From CAZUFB01 sp048173955 (GTDB lineage: Bacteria > Actinomycetota > Coriobacteriia > Coriobacteriales > UMGS124): a stretch of 16,579 nt of DNA. Position numbers and translations under genes: made by a program. The notes beneath the pieces are model-generated. The model ran no database searches, was not told the origin of the DNA, and saw nothing but the letters and a program-made list of their open reading frames with translations. The stretch covers positions 1 through 16,579 of the forward strand of contig DBEYOB010000025.1 of NCBI GenBank assembly GCA_048173955.1, read 5' to 3'. Positions 6,326 through 12,995 of this stretch are shown piece after piece. Numbering within the stretch: the stretch's first letter is position 1; each line of letters begins with the position of its first letter.

Positions 6326-8068
6326 CTACTCCCACGGCTCCAGCGTCGCGATGTGGTTGGCGGCCACGTAGCCCACCACATAGCCGTTGGCGAGCGTAGT
6401 GCCGCCGATGGGGTAGCCGCGGCCGAGCACGTTGGCGATGCAGCAGCCGCCTGCATACAGGCGCGGGATCACCTCGCCGCGGACGTTCATGACCTGACCG
6501 TTGACATTAATCTCAAGCCCGCCGGCCGTCTGGAGCATGCCCGGATAGATTTCCGAACAATAGAACGGGCCCTCCTTGAGGGGTGCCATGCAGGGGTTCT
6601 TGAGCTCGCCCGATTCGACGCGTGATGCGTCGCCGGTGGTGAAGCGGTCCCAGGTGCCAACGCCGCGGTTGAAGTCCTTGTCCACACCCTCCTCGCACAT
6701 GACGTTCCAGCGTTCTACGGTGGCCAGCAGGTTCTCCTTGTCGATGCCCATGCCATCGGCCAGCTCCTCCATGGTGTCGAACACATGGAGCCACTCGGGG
6801 AATTCGCCCGACTCGATTATGCTCGAAAGGGACGGCTGGCCGTTGCCGAAGCTGCCTTTATAGGTGCCGTCGGCAATTACGTAACCGGGAATGTTGCTCC
6901 ACTCGCGGCGACCGGTGTCGTAGGCGTCGAATGCGCGGCCGATGAGGTCGTAGCTGGCGCCTTCGCAGCAGAAGCGCTGGCCGTGCCTGTTCACCATGAT
7001 GGAGCCGGTCATGCCGGGGGTGAGCCACAGGGGGTTGAGCTGCTCGGAGTGCGTCGTACCCTGATCTTTGCTCAGGTCGGTCGAGGCGTAGCGGTCAGGC
7101 TGCTCCATCATGTTGTAGCACATGTTGTAAGCCTTGTTCATGTTGCACAGGTTGGCGCCCAGCTCCATACCCATGGCGATGCCGTCTCCGGTGTTAGTCT
7201 CGACGGCGCAAGTGGCGTAGATAGGATGGTTGATGTAGTGCCGCACCATCTCCTGGTTCATATCGAAGCCGCCGGTGCCGAGCACCACCGCGTAGCGCGC
7301 CTTGATGGCGAGCTCGTTGCCGTCGGGGTCGGTGGCCCACAGGCCGATGACCTCCCCGTCGCCCAGCGCCGGGTTGCCGGCGTAGATGAGCTTGGTGGCG
7401 GCGGTGCCCATCAGGACCTCGATGCCGCGGGCGGCAAGGGCGTCCTTGCCGTACTCGGGCAGAGCACGGCCGGAGGCGGCGCCGGTCGCCTCGTGGGTGC
7501 CGATGGACACGTAAGCGTGGACGTTGGAATACTCGTCTTCGATTTCGGGGAAGGGGTAGTAGAAGTTGTAGGGCTGCCCCTCTACGATGCCGAACGAGAG
7601 CCACTTGTACCCACACTCGTTGTTAAGGTAGTCGACGGTTGCTCCACAGTTGTCGAGCATCATATTGATGAGCTCTTCACTCGACTGGCCCTCGGCGCAG
7701 CTTGTGAAGTAGTCCACGAGGACGTCGCGGGGAATTTCGGGTGCGCCGGCCGCAAGCACGAGCGAGTTGTTGGGGCAGAGCATGCCGCCGCCGCTGATTG
7801 CCGTGGTGCCGCCGAACCAGGTGGGGTGCTTTTTGAGCACGAGGACGTCGAGCCCCTGGTCGTAGGCGCGCATGGCGGCCGAGACGATGGTGCCGGTGCC
7901 TACGACCACCACGTCGGTCTCGTAGGCCCACTCCTCGGGCATCCAGGGCTGGTCGGAGGCTGCAGGGGTTGTTTCGTCGGCGAGGGCGGCCGATGCCCCT
8001 GCGGCTGTCAGGGCGGCACCGCCGGCAAGGCCGGCGCATTTCACGAACGAGCGCCTGTTGAGTTCCAT
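6326..8068 (-). CDS. Tat-exported FAD-dependent reductase-like flavoprotein (paralog 2)
   Basis: A 580-aa paralog of the product of 2603-4345, of the same length and alignable from the Tat motif NRRSFVK (residues 4-10) to the shared terminus HIATLEPWE. FAD-site segments are VGTGTI (56-61), GGTTAISGGG (87-96), GTGGFD and the C-terminal GGTTLANG (555-562). Two oddities affect the Rossmann motif: the glycine loop is one residue short, as in paralog 1, and the acidic residue ending the second strand is replaced (LVLKKH, where paralog 1 has IVLEKH). Differences from paralog 1 cluster around residues 155-185 and 540-556, near where this family contacts substrate, suggesting a different acceptor. 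No haem or FMN domain is fused. AAGGAAG about six bases before ATG is the ribosome binding site. It lies upstream of the membrane LuxR and downstream of the flavoprotein remnant, all on one strand. Confidence 0.9.
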   Translation of the reverse strand: MELNRRSFVKCAGLAGGAALTAAGASAALADETTPAASDQPWMPEEWAYETDVVVVGTGTIVSAAMRAYDQGLDVLVLKKHPTWFGGTTAISGGGMLCPNNSLVLAAGAPEIPRDVLVDYFTSCAEGQSSEELINMMLDNCGATVDYLNNECGYKWLSFGIVEGQPYNFYYPFPEIEDEYSNVHAYVSIGTHEATGAASGRALPEYGKDALAARGIEVLMGTAATKLIYAGNPALGDGEVIGLWATDPDGNELAIKARYAVVLGTGGFDMNQEMVRHYINHPIYATCAVETNTGDGIAMGMELGANLCNMNKAYNMCYNMMEQPDRYASTDLSKDQGTTHSEQLNPLWLTPGMTGSIMVNRHGQRFCCEGASYDLIGRAFDAYDTGRREWSNIPGYVIADGTYKGSFGNGQPSLSSIIESGEFPEWLHVFDTMEELADGMGIDKENLLATVERWNVMCEEGVDKDFNRGVGTWDRFTTGDASRVESGELKNPCMAPLKEGPFYCSEIYPGMLQTAGGLEINVNGQVMNVRGEVIPRLYAGGCCIANVLGRGYPIGGTTLANGYVVGYVAANHIATLEPWE

Positions 8069-8133
8069 GTTCGCTTCCTTTCTTGAGGGCGGCGCTTGTG
8101 AGGCGCCGGGTGCGGGGTTTCCCGCCTCAGGGC

Positions 8134-8160
8134 GCCCCGGCCGGATTGGCCGGTCGGGGC
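8134..8160 (-). terminator. Hairpin 3' of the flavoprotein 3 remnant
   Basis: GCCCCGGCCGG (8134-8144) faces CCGGTCGGGGC (8150-8160), an 11-bp stem with one wobble-type mismatch and a short loop. It lies between the stop of the truncated flavoprotein and the start of flavoprotein 2. No T-run follows, so it may attenuate rather than stop transcription. Confidence 0.45.
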
Positions 8161-8206
8161 GATGGGAGGTGGTTCGAGGGGGACCGACCTTAGGGCGTGC
8201 CGCTGT

Positions 8207-8947
8207 TTACGCCCAGGGCTCGAGCTGGGCGATCTGCTCGGCTGCGATGCGGGCCCAGGAGACGGCGCCGGAGATGCCGGGGGCGTGCACCGTGAACGGG
8301 TCGCCCATCAGGCCGGCCATGTAGAGGCGTGGGATGGGCCGGTCCAGCCAGTCGACGGCCTGGGCGTTGACGTCGTGTGCGGCGCCGCCGGTGGTGTAGA
8401 GCGTGGCGGGGACGATCTCGAAGGCGTAGTAGGGGCCTTCTCCGATGGGAGCGAGGAAGCTGCGGCCGAAGTCGGCGTCCTCGCCGGCCTCGCAGGCGGC
8501 GTTGAACGCCTCGACGGTGGCGGTCAGCCCCGCCGGGTCGATGTGCACCTCGTTGCCCCACATGTCGGTGCCCGAGACTTTCTCGGCGAGCTCCTCGAGG
8601 GTGTCGGCCTGCGCGATCCAGCCCTTCTCCAGCTCGGCCTGGTTGTCGGCGCTCCAGGTGTACAGCCCGTGGATGACCCAGCCCATGCCGGCGCCGTCCA
8701 CGTCGGCCACCGGGCCGGCCTCCATCATGGTCTGGTCGAACACCATGAACGCGGGGGCGTTGGGGTAGCCCGTCGTGGTCGTGTCCGTGCGTAGCCCGCC
8801 CTCGAAATAGTTGTAGCGCAGGATGGAGTCCATCTTGGTGTGCTGCAGGCTCGACTCCTCGTTCATGAAACGCTGGCCGTTGCGGTTCACGAAGATGAAG
8901 CTGTCGGCGACGGTGCGGGCGGGGATGGTCAGGCCGGTGCCCGAGGG
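8207..8947 (-). pseudogene. Flavoprotein 3, C-terminal half only (5'-truncated)
   Basis: About 246 residues of a FAD_binding_2 flavoprotein remain, with no frameshift or internal stop. It begins near GTGLTIPARTVADSF and continues through VNRNGQRFMNEES, TATVEAFNAACEAGEDADFG and the C-terminal FAD segment HAPGISGAVSWARIAAEQ, ending LEPWA. The N-terminal half, with signal peptide, GxGxxG loop and first FAD contacts, is missing; upstream the sequence turns into LuxR coding sequence on the other strand. It is less like paralogs 1 and 2 than they are like each other, so it was not simply a third copy of that duplication. The frame stays open beyond the junction but reads antisense to the LuxR fragment, which I consider meaningless. 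Loss of the flavin-binding half makes activity very unlikely. Confidence 0.85.
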
Positions 8948-8956
8948 ACTGCTGGG

Positions 8957-9223
8957 GAGGAGGGCTCCACATGTTCGCCCCCGCTTGCATCCGATGGCGC
9001 CGTGGAGGAGCTCGCTAACCGTGCCTCCCTTACCGATGGCGAGCGCAGGGTGTTCGAATGCCTTTCGAGAGGGTATTCCCTCAGACAAGTTGCGGTACGC
9101 CTCGGAATCACCGAGGGGGCTGCCAAATACCGCCGCCATAACGTATATCTCAAACTGGGCGTTTCCTCGCGGGAAGAACTGATTGCCCTGGTGGAACAGG
9201 TGGCGCAAACGCGGGGAGCCTGA
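8957..9223 (+). pseudogene. LuxR-family regulator, C-terminal HTH only (5'-truncated)
   Basis: Only the last 80 or so codons of a LuxR regulator remain, ending at TGA 9221-9223. The HTH is complete: ASLTDGERRVFECLSRGYSL, then GITEGAAKYRRHNVYLKLGV, then SREELIALVEQV. It parallels the end of the intact membrane LuxR (LTEAEQGVFSYLARG, AKYHRRNVYQKCGV), but no membrane helices precede it; the sequence to the left belongs to the truncated flavoprotein on the opposite strand. There is no proper start codon with a ribosome binding site close to the domain. The fragment is best explained as the survivor of a deletion in a divergent flavoprotein/LuxR pair. Expression as a free HTH cannot be excluded. 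Confidence 0.8.
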
Positions 9224-9675
9224 GGGGAGCCCGTGCGCCTTCGTTCCGAGTGTTCCGCGGAACGCCCTTGGCTGGAAGGTTGTCTGGCTGGGCGTGGGCC
9301 CGGTGCGGCATGCGTCGTTTGCACGCCCGGGTGCTGTCTGGGGCATGTCGCTTCCGACGAAAATCGGAGGTTTCGTAGCAGATCTGCCGGGTGTGCACGA
9401 CCATGCGAGTGGCGAGGGCGCTCCGATGGCATCAGTGCGGGCGGCGTGCCTGGCGTTTCCGCAGGTCGCCATGCGCGCCGGCTCACATCGTCTTCGGCTG
9501 ATGCCCTGGCTGGTCCAAACCGGCCTCTCGCTGGTCGCGCATACCCGTCGAATCTGCTACGCAAAGGCCGAATTCCGTCGGAAGTGAGGCGCAGAAGCAG
9601 GTGCAGGCGCGGAAGCCGTGGCGCTCGACCCCATTCCGTCGCGCAGACAACGACGCGCCGGACGGCGAAGGCCGG
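9224..9675. other. Gene-free stretch carrying a large palindrome
   Basis: No supported gene lies between the LuxR fragment and the HD-domain gene. The perfect 12-bp palindrome GTTCCGCGGAAC is at 9253-9264, shortly after the LuxR stop. Most of the rest is the imperfect palindrome annotated at 9351-9585. Short open frames across it exist on both strands because the two arms encode similar peptides in opposite directions (HTRQICY, HTRRICY), which is a by-product of the inverted repeat. Confidence 0.5.
9351..9585. repeat. Large imperfect inverted repeat (arms about 85 bp, loop about 62 bp)
   Basis: The left arm starts CTTCCGACG and contains CGTAGCAGAT (9375-9384), GGGTGTGC and GGCATCAG (9428-9435). 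The right arm (about 9498-9585) is its reverse complement with scattered mismatches: reading back from 9585 it gives CTTCCGACG, CGTAGCAGAT, GGGTATGC and GGCATCAG. In the outer 46 positions I count 36 matches; the inner part is less conserved. Symmetry of this size suggests a MITE-like element, a mobile repeat family, or a long RNA hairpin. No second copy was noticed in the window. Confidence 0.65.
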
Positions 9676-10113
9676 CTACCCCTCCAGAATCGCCCGGGAC
9701 CGGGCATACTTCTCCCGCCGCCGCGCCAGCTGCTCCTCCGAGATGTCGGGGCAGCCGGCGTAGCGTCGCACGTCGGAGTTATGCTCGATGTCGGCGAGCT
9801 TCACCTTCACGGCTACGGGATTGGCGCGAATGGCGCGCACGTAGTCAAAGTAGTCCGTCCCCGGCTCGTGCGTCAGCAGCCGCAGGGCGTCGACAATCTC
9901 GGCGGGAAACTCCCGCGCCAGCTCCTCGAGTGTGACGGCCGTGTCCTCCGCCACGTCGTGGAGCAGCGCCACGCAGACCGAAACCTCGTCGTCCATCTGC
10001 TCGGCGAGGTGGTAGGGGTGGAAGATGTACGGCTGCCCGCTGCGGTCCGCCTGTCCGTGGTGGGCGGCATAGGCGACGCGCATCGCTTTGTTGGTCAAAG
10101 GCGTATAGATCAC
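9676..10113 (-). CDS. HD-domain protein, small (p)ppGpp-hydrolase-like
   Basis: The 145-aa protein is a stand-alone HD domain like the hydrolase half of RelA/SpoT and the small alarmone hydrolases. Metal-binding and catalytic motifs are in order: AYAAHHGQADRSGQPYIFHP (residues 14-33, His32), LLHDVAEDT (50-58, His52-Asp53 and Glu56-Asp57) and VKVKLADIEHNSD (102-114, Asp108, Asn112). These are the signature positions of Mn2+-dependent (p)ppGpp 3'-pyrophosphohydrolases. There is no synthetase, TGS or ACT domain, so it would only remove alarmone or a related nucleotide. The start is GTG at 10111-10113, 18 nt after the stop of the S41-like gene, so the two form an operon; the ribosome binding site is weak, consistent with translational coupling. 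Its substrate could be another 3'-phosphorylated nucleotide. Confidence 0.85.
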   Translation of the reverse strand: MIYTPLTNKAMRVAYAAHHGQADRSGQPYIFHPYHLAEQMDDEVSVCVALLHDVAEDTAVTLEELAREFPAEIVDALRLLTHEPGTDYFDYVRAIRANPVAVKVKLADIEHNSDVRRYAGCPDISEEQLARRREKYARSRAILEG

Positions 10114-10131
10114 GGCGATCCGCGCCCGTCC

Positions 10132-11421
10132 CTACAGCGCCTGCAGCGCGAGCGCGTGCTCCATCACGAGGTCGCGGGTGCACTCTTCGGGCGTGAAGGG
10201 GACCACGACGTCGGGCACAATGCCCACGCCGCGCATGCCGCGCCCTTCGGCTGCCGCCTTGGTCTTGCTCATGGGGTACACGAAGATGAAGCGGTTGTCG
10301 AACGCCATGGCGAGCGGGTTCGAGTAGTCGAGGCTGCCTGCTGTTGCGCGGCCGACCAGTGTCGCGCGCGGGGCCTTGCGGGCGACGCTCGCAAACCATT
10401 CGGCGGCGTCTGCCGTGGCCGTGTCGGTCAGGACGAGGACCTTCTGTCCCGCGGGTGCAGCCGCGATGGGCATGTCCTCCGGCTGGACGGTCTCTTCGAC
10501 ATAGCCCTTGCCGCGGTTTGCGCGCACGGCGGCGAGGTTCTCGTCGAGCCAGCCGAGCCCCTCGGCCTCGTCGCCCTGAACCTCCGCGAGCTTTCGGAGC
10601 TGGGCGATCTGGGCCTCGCGGTGGGCGCAGTTGGTCGCCGTGTAGTTGGTGAGCACCACCTCGGGGTCGAGCACCTCGTTGAGGTTGGTGTCTTCGTCGA
10701 ACAGCCAGTTCAGCAGCGGATAGGTCATCGACTCGATGCCGCCGGAGCACAGGCGCAGGTCGAACACGAGCCGCGGGGCGCGGGCGGCCTCCTCGGCGTG
10801 GGAGGCGAGCAGCTCCGCGGCCTCCTCGTTGTCGAGCTGGGTCACGGTGAGCACGCAGGTGCCGTCGCACAGCACGGTGAACGAGCAAGGGCGCACCGGC
10901 AGGGCCTCGGCGGACGGGAAGCGCCGCGTGCGTATGTCGGCGCGGCTCCCGTCGGCATGGCGCACCGTGAAGTGCGAGGAGTTGGTCAGGAAAAAGCTCC
11001 AGTCCTGGCGCTCGGGATCGTCGCTTCCGGTGGGGTTGCCGACGGCGTAGGACAGGTGTTTCAGGGGCGTGTTCCTGTTGATGAGCTCGATGGCGTCGCC
11101 GGGCACCAGGCGCGTGTCGGCTCCCACCTCGGTCACATAGAGCTCGTCGCCGAAGCGCCGGGTCTTGAAGCCGCAGCCTTCAGGCTGGTAGCTTGCGTCG
11201 GGGCCGGTCAAGAAGCACAGGTTGCGGTCGCCCAGGCCGGCGAGGCGCTGCTGCATGTACTGGTAGAACAGCTTGTCGGTCAGGATCTTGCCCTTCTCGG
11301 CCCGCGCGCAGATGGCCGCCCACTGCCGCTCGTTGCCGTCGTTGCACTCGGGCATGCCGGCATAGTCCTTTTCGAGGGCGTCGAAAATCTGCTGGACGAT
11401 CTGGTCGAGCTTCATGGCCAT
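10132..11421 (-). CDS. S41-peptidase-like protein, probable inactive nucleophile (copy A)
   Basis: The 429-aa protein has the layout of S41 (C-terminal-processing/tricorn-like) peptidases. A PDZ-like segment around GFKTRRFGDELYVTEVGADT (84-103) and LVPGDAIELI is followed by the S41 core with VFDLRLCSGG (219-228), VLVLTDTATADAAEWF (328-343), LVGRATAGSLDYSN (355-368) and GVGIVPDVVVPFTPEEC near the end. The nucleophilic Ser normally lies three residues before the conserved Glu of SAAE-type motifs; here that position is Asp338 (ADAAE), and the Lys of FGKG-type motifs is absent. No signal peptide or membrane helix is seen, so it is probably cytoplasmic. Start: GGAAGG precedes the first of two close ATGs (11419-11421); the second, six bases on, is possible. 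It is operonic with the HD gene and paralogous to 12996-14447. Confidence 0.8.
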   Translation of the reverse strand: MAMKLDQIVQQIFDALEKDYAGMPECNDGNERQWAAICARAEKGKILTDKLFYQYMQQRLAGLGDRNLCFLTGPDASYQPEGCGFKTRRFGDELYVTEVGADTRLVPGDAIELINRNTPLKHLSYAVGNPTGSDDPERQDWSFFLTNSSHFTVRHADGSRADIRTRRFPSAEALPVRPCSFTVLCDGTCVLTVTQLDNEEAAELLASHAEEAARAPRLVFDLRLCSGGIESMTYPLLNWLFDEDTNLNEVLDPEVVLTNYTATNCAHREAQIAQLRKLAEVQGDEAEGLGWLDENLAAVRANRGKGYVEETVQPEDMPIAAAPAGQKVLVLTDTATADAAEWFASVARKAPRATLVGRATAGSLDYSNPLAMAFDNRFIFVYPMSKTKAAAEGRGMRGVGIVPDVVVPFTPEECTRDLVMEHALALQAL

Positions 11422-11744
11422 GGCAAAACCTTCCCTTGTGTCGTTGCGACGGCGGCCCCTGTCGCGGACGTGCGATGCCACCGGCGATAAACACGCTGCT
11501 AGCTTGTGCAATCGTACCCGTTTGGCCGGTCGTGCGGGGCGGCGCCGCCTCCTCCGGGGCGTTTTCCGCGAAGTCTTCCCGAATTCGGCCTGCTCCCGTC
11601 CGACGGTGGACGTTTTTGAGGGATTGCCGCATTTGCCGTATTACCTACCATCTGGCTAGGTTTTTCGGTATCATAACCGCGTACCTGACCGGCGGCGCGC
11701 GAGACGTCCGCCGGTACCACATCCGACAGAAGAGGGAGCCTTCC
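11422..11744. other. Divergent intergenic region between S41-like copy A and rubrerythrin
   Basis: This stretch should hold promoters for both directions; I see no gene in it. The part next to rubrerythrin (11620-11680) is locally AT-rich, with TTGCCG at 11633-11638 and -10-like TAGGTT (11657-11662) or TATCAT (11669-11674); none makes a strong pair with consensus spacing. GGAAGG for copy A lies at the left edge and GAGGGAG for rubrerythrin at the right edge. No PerR- or Fur-like palindrome was recognised. Confidence 0.35.
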
Positions 11745-12305
11745 ATGAAGTTCGTTTGCCCTGTGTGCGGTTACGTTGAGGAGTTCGACGGCGAGGAGCT
11801 GCCCGCCGATTTCAAGTGCCCCCAGTGCGGCGTTCCCGGCGAGCGCTTCATCAAGCAGGCCGAGACGGAGATGACCTGGGCCGCCGAGCACGTGGTGGGC
11901 GTGGGCAAGCTGCCCGAGGTCCCCGAGGACATCGTGTGCGACCTGCGCGCCAACTTCGAGGGCGAGTGCTCCGAGGTGGGCATGTACCTGGCCATGAGCC
12001 GCGTCGCCTTCCGCGAGGGCTATCCCGAGATCGGCTTGTACTGGGAGAAGGCCGCCCTTGAGGAGGCCGAGCACGCCGCCAAGTTCGCCGAGCTCCTGGG
12101 CGAAGTCGTGACCGACTCCACCAAGAAGAACCTCGAGATGCGCGTCGAGGCCGAGAACGGCGCCACCGCCGGCAAGACCGACCTCGCCAAGCGCGCCAAG
12201 GCGGCCGGCCTCGATGCCATCCACGATACCGTGCATGAGATGGCCCGCGACGAGGCCCGCCACGGCCGCGCTTTCGCCGGTCTGCTCAAGCGCTACTTCG
12301 GCTAG
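11745..12305 (+). CDS. Reverse rubrerythrin (N-terminal rubredoxin, C-terminal diiron domain)
   Basis: This 186-aa protein begins with a rubredoxin-like Fe(Cys)4 knuckle pair, CPVCGY (Cys5, Cys8) and CPQCG (Cys25, Cys28). A ferritin-like diiron domain follows, with ligand candidates in FEGECSEVGMY (71-81), EEAEH (106-110; Glu107 and His110), AENG (136-139) and DEARHG (169-174; Glu170 and His173). Classical rubrerythrins have the rubredoxin at the C-terminus; the reversed order defines the reverse rubrerythrins, NAD(P)H-dependent peroxide and oxygen reductases of anaerobes such as clostridia. It should act in the cytoplasm in oxidative-stress defence, drawing electrons from a reductase not encoded here. 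GAGGGAG lies about seven bases before ATG. It is monocistronic with its own terminator. Confidence 0.95.
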   Translation: MKFVCPVCGYVEEFDGEELPADFKCPQCGVPGERFIKQAETEMTWAAEHVVGVGKLPEVPEDIVCDLRANFEGECSEVGMYLAMSRVAFREGYPEIGLYWEKAALEEAEHAAKFAELLGEVVTDSTKKNLEMRVEAENGATAGKTDLAKRAKAAGLDAIHDTVHEMARDEARHGRAFAGLLKRYFG

Positions 12306-12393
12306 GGATTTAGGACTTCGGCTGGGGGTCTAGGGATCTGCCGCTGGATTTCCGCTGGATCAGCTGTTGAATTCGCTGCCGGATCTGCCTCGG

Positions 12394-12422
12394 GGGGCTC
12401 GCAGAGATGCGGGCCCCTTTTT
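12394..12422 (+). terminator. Rho-independent terminator of rubrerythrin
   Basis: GGGGCTCGCA (12394-12403), loop GAGA and TGCGGGCCCC (12408-12417) form a 10-bp stem with one G-T wobble, directly followed by TTTTT. It lies about 90 nt after the rubrerythrin stop. It is the only hairpin in the window with a proper T-tract. Confidence 0.8.
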
Positions 12423-12581
12423 GTTCAAGGGTCGAGCCTGTGCCGCGCGGTGTCGCGGTGCGGAAAAACCGCTCGTTCCTTGGGGGCGGGGGCACGTTCG
12501 GTGGGGGTACGGCGAGATTCGTCGGGGACGGGTTCCGGGGAGGAGGTTGCCCCCGGTTCCGATGACCCGTCTCCTCCGCCC

Positions 12582-12621
12582 GTTCTTACCTCAGTCTGTT
12601 CTTGCCTCAGTCCGTTCCTGC
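12582..12621. repeat. 16-bp tandem repeat, 2.5 copies
   Basis: GTTCTTACCTCAGTCT (12582-12597) is followed directly by GTTCTTGCCTCAGTCC (12598-12613), 14 of 16 bases identical, and by a partial third copy GTTCCTGC. It is non-coding as far as I can see. Confidence 0.7.
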
Positions 12622-12648
12622 AAATCGCCCGATGTGTGCAAAGCTGCG

Positions 12649-12783
12649 TCGAGTGAACGCCCATTTTGGGCAGAACGGGCAAGCTTGTAAAGGTGAACGA
12701 AAATATAAGGAATAAAACGGTAATCTAATTTTACATATTAGCTAAAATTCGGAAAAGCAAACTATCTGCGGTCGTTCACTCGA
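12649..12783. repeat. AT-rich island flanked by 11-bp perfect inverted repeats
   Basis: TCGAGTGAACG (12649-12659) and CGTTCACTCGA (12773-12783) are exact reverse complements enclosing 113 bp. The inner part is strikingly AT-rich for this genome and contains its own hairpin, AATTTTA (12727-12733) with TAAAATT (12743-12749). The layout resembles a small non-autonomous element or a structured RNA/origin-like site. No flanking target-site duplication was evident. Confidence 0.55.
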
Positions 12784-12892
12784 ACAACTTCTGCACCCAT
12801 TCGGTCATTTTGAGGTGCAGACCGGTTCCCAGGGGGCGCTCGTGGTCATTTGGGCCGTCGGTGCATGCTTTGGGAGAGACGGCCATTTGACC

Positions 12893-12978
12893 GCCGCCTC
12901 CCGCGCCCCCGCTTGCCGCCTCCCGCGCCCCTGTCCGCGTCCCGACCGCCGGCGCCCGCGCCCCGACCGCCGGCGCCC
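12893..12978. repeat. Two pairs of 17-bp direct repeats, C-rich
   Basis: GCCGCCTCCCGCGCCCC occurs at 12893-12909 and 12915-12931. CCCGACCGCCGGCGCCC occurs at 12941-12957 and 12962-12978. Both pairs are spaced by 21-22 bp and lie just past the stop of S41-like copy B. They probably arose by slippage in GC-rich DNA. Confidence 0.75.
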
Positions 12979-12995
12979 ATCCCACTCCCGTGCGC

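Larger units (their letters stand above)
12306..12995. other. Long intergenic region between convergent rubrerythrin and S41-like copy B
   Basis: No gene is supported in these 690 bases. From left to right it holds the rubrerythrin terminator, a 16-bp tandem repeat (12582-12621), an AT-rich island of about 80 bp bracketed by 11-bp inverted repeats (12649-12783), and very C-rich short direct repeats (12893-12978). A minus-strand frame ending KMTEWVQKLFE at about 12776 looks protein-like in its last residues but is low-complexity upstream, so I do not call it. Confidence 0.5.

Noticed and set aside
6054..6335. N-terminal extension of the membrane LuxR to an upstream start
   Set aside because: It would overlap the 3' end of flavoprotein 2 and run through its terminator hairpins; the added residues are basic and low complexity, and a better ribosome binding site exists at 6058-6063.
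8948..9472. In-frame extension of the flavoprotein 3 remnant past the junction
   Set aside because: The extension is antisense to the LuxR HTH coding sequence and shows no flavoprotein motif, so it is not its N-terminus.
9140..9600. Small peptides with HTRxICY and FRRK on both strands
   Set aside because: They arise from the two arms of the inverted repeat and have no start signals; treated as repeat sequence, not genes.
9601..11490. A long plus-strand open frame opposite the HD and S41-like genes
   Set aside because: Antisense shadow crossing two real genes; no recognisable motif and no ribosome binding site.
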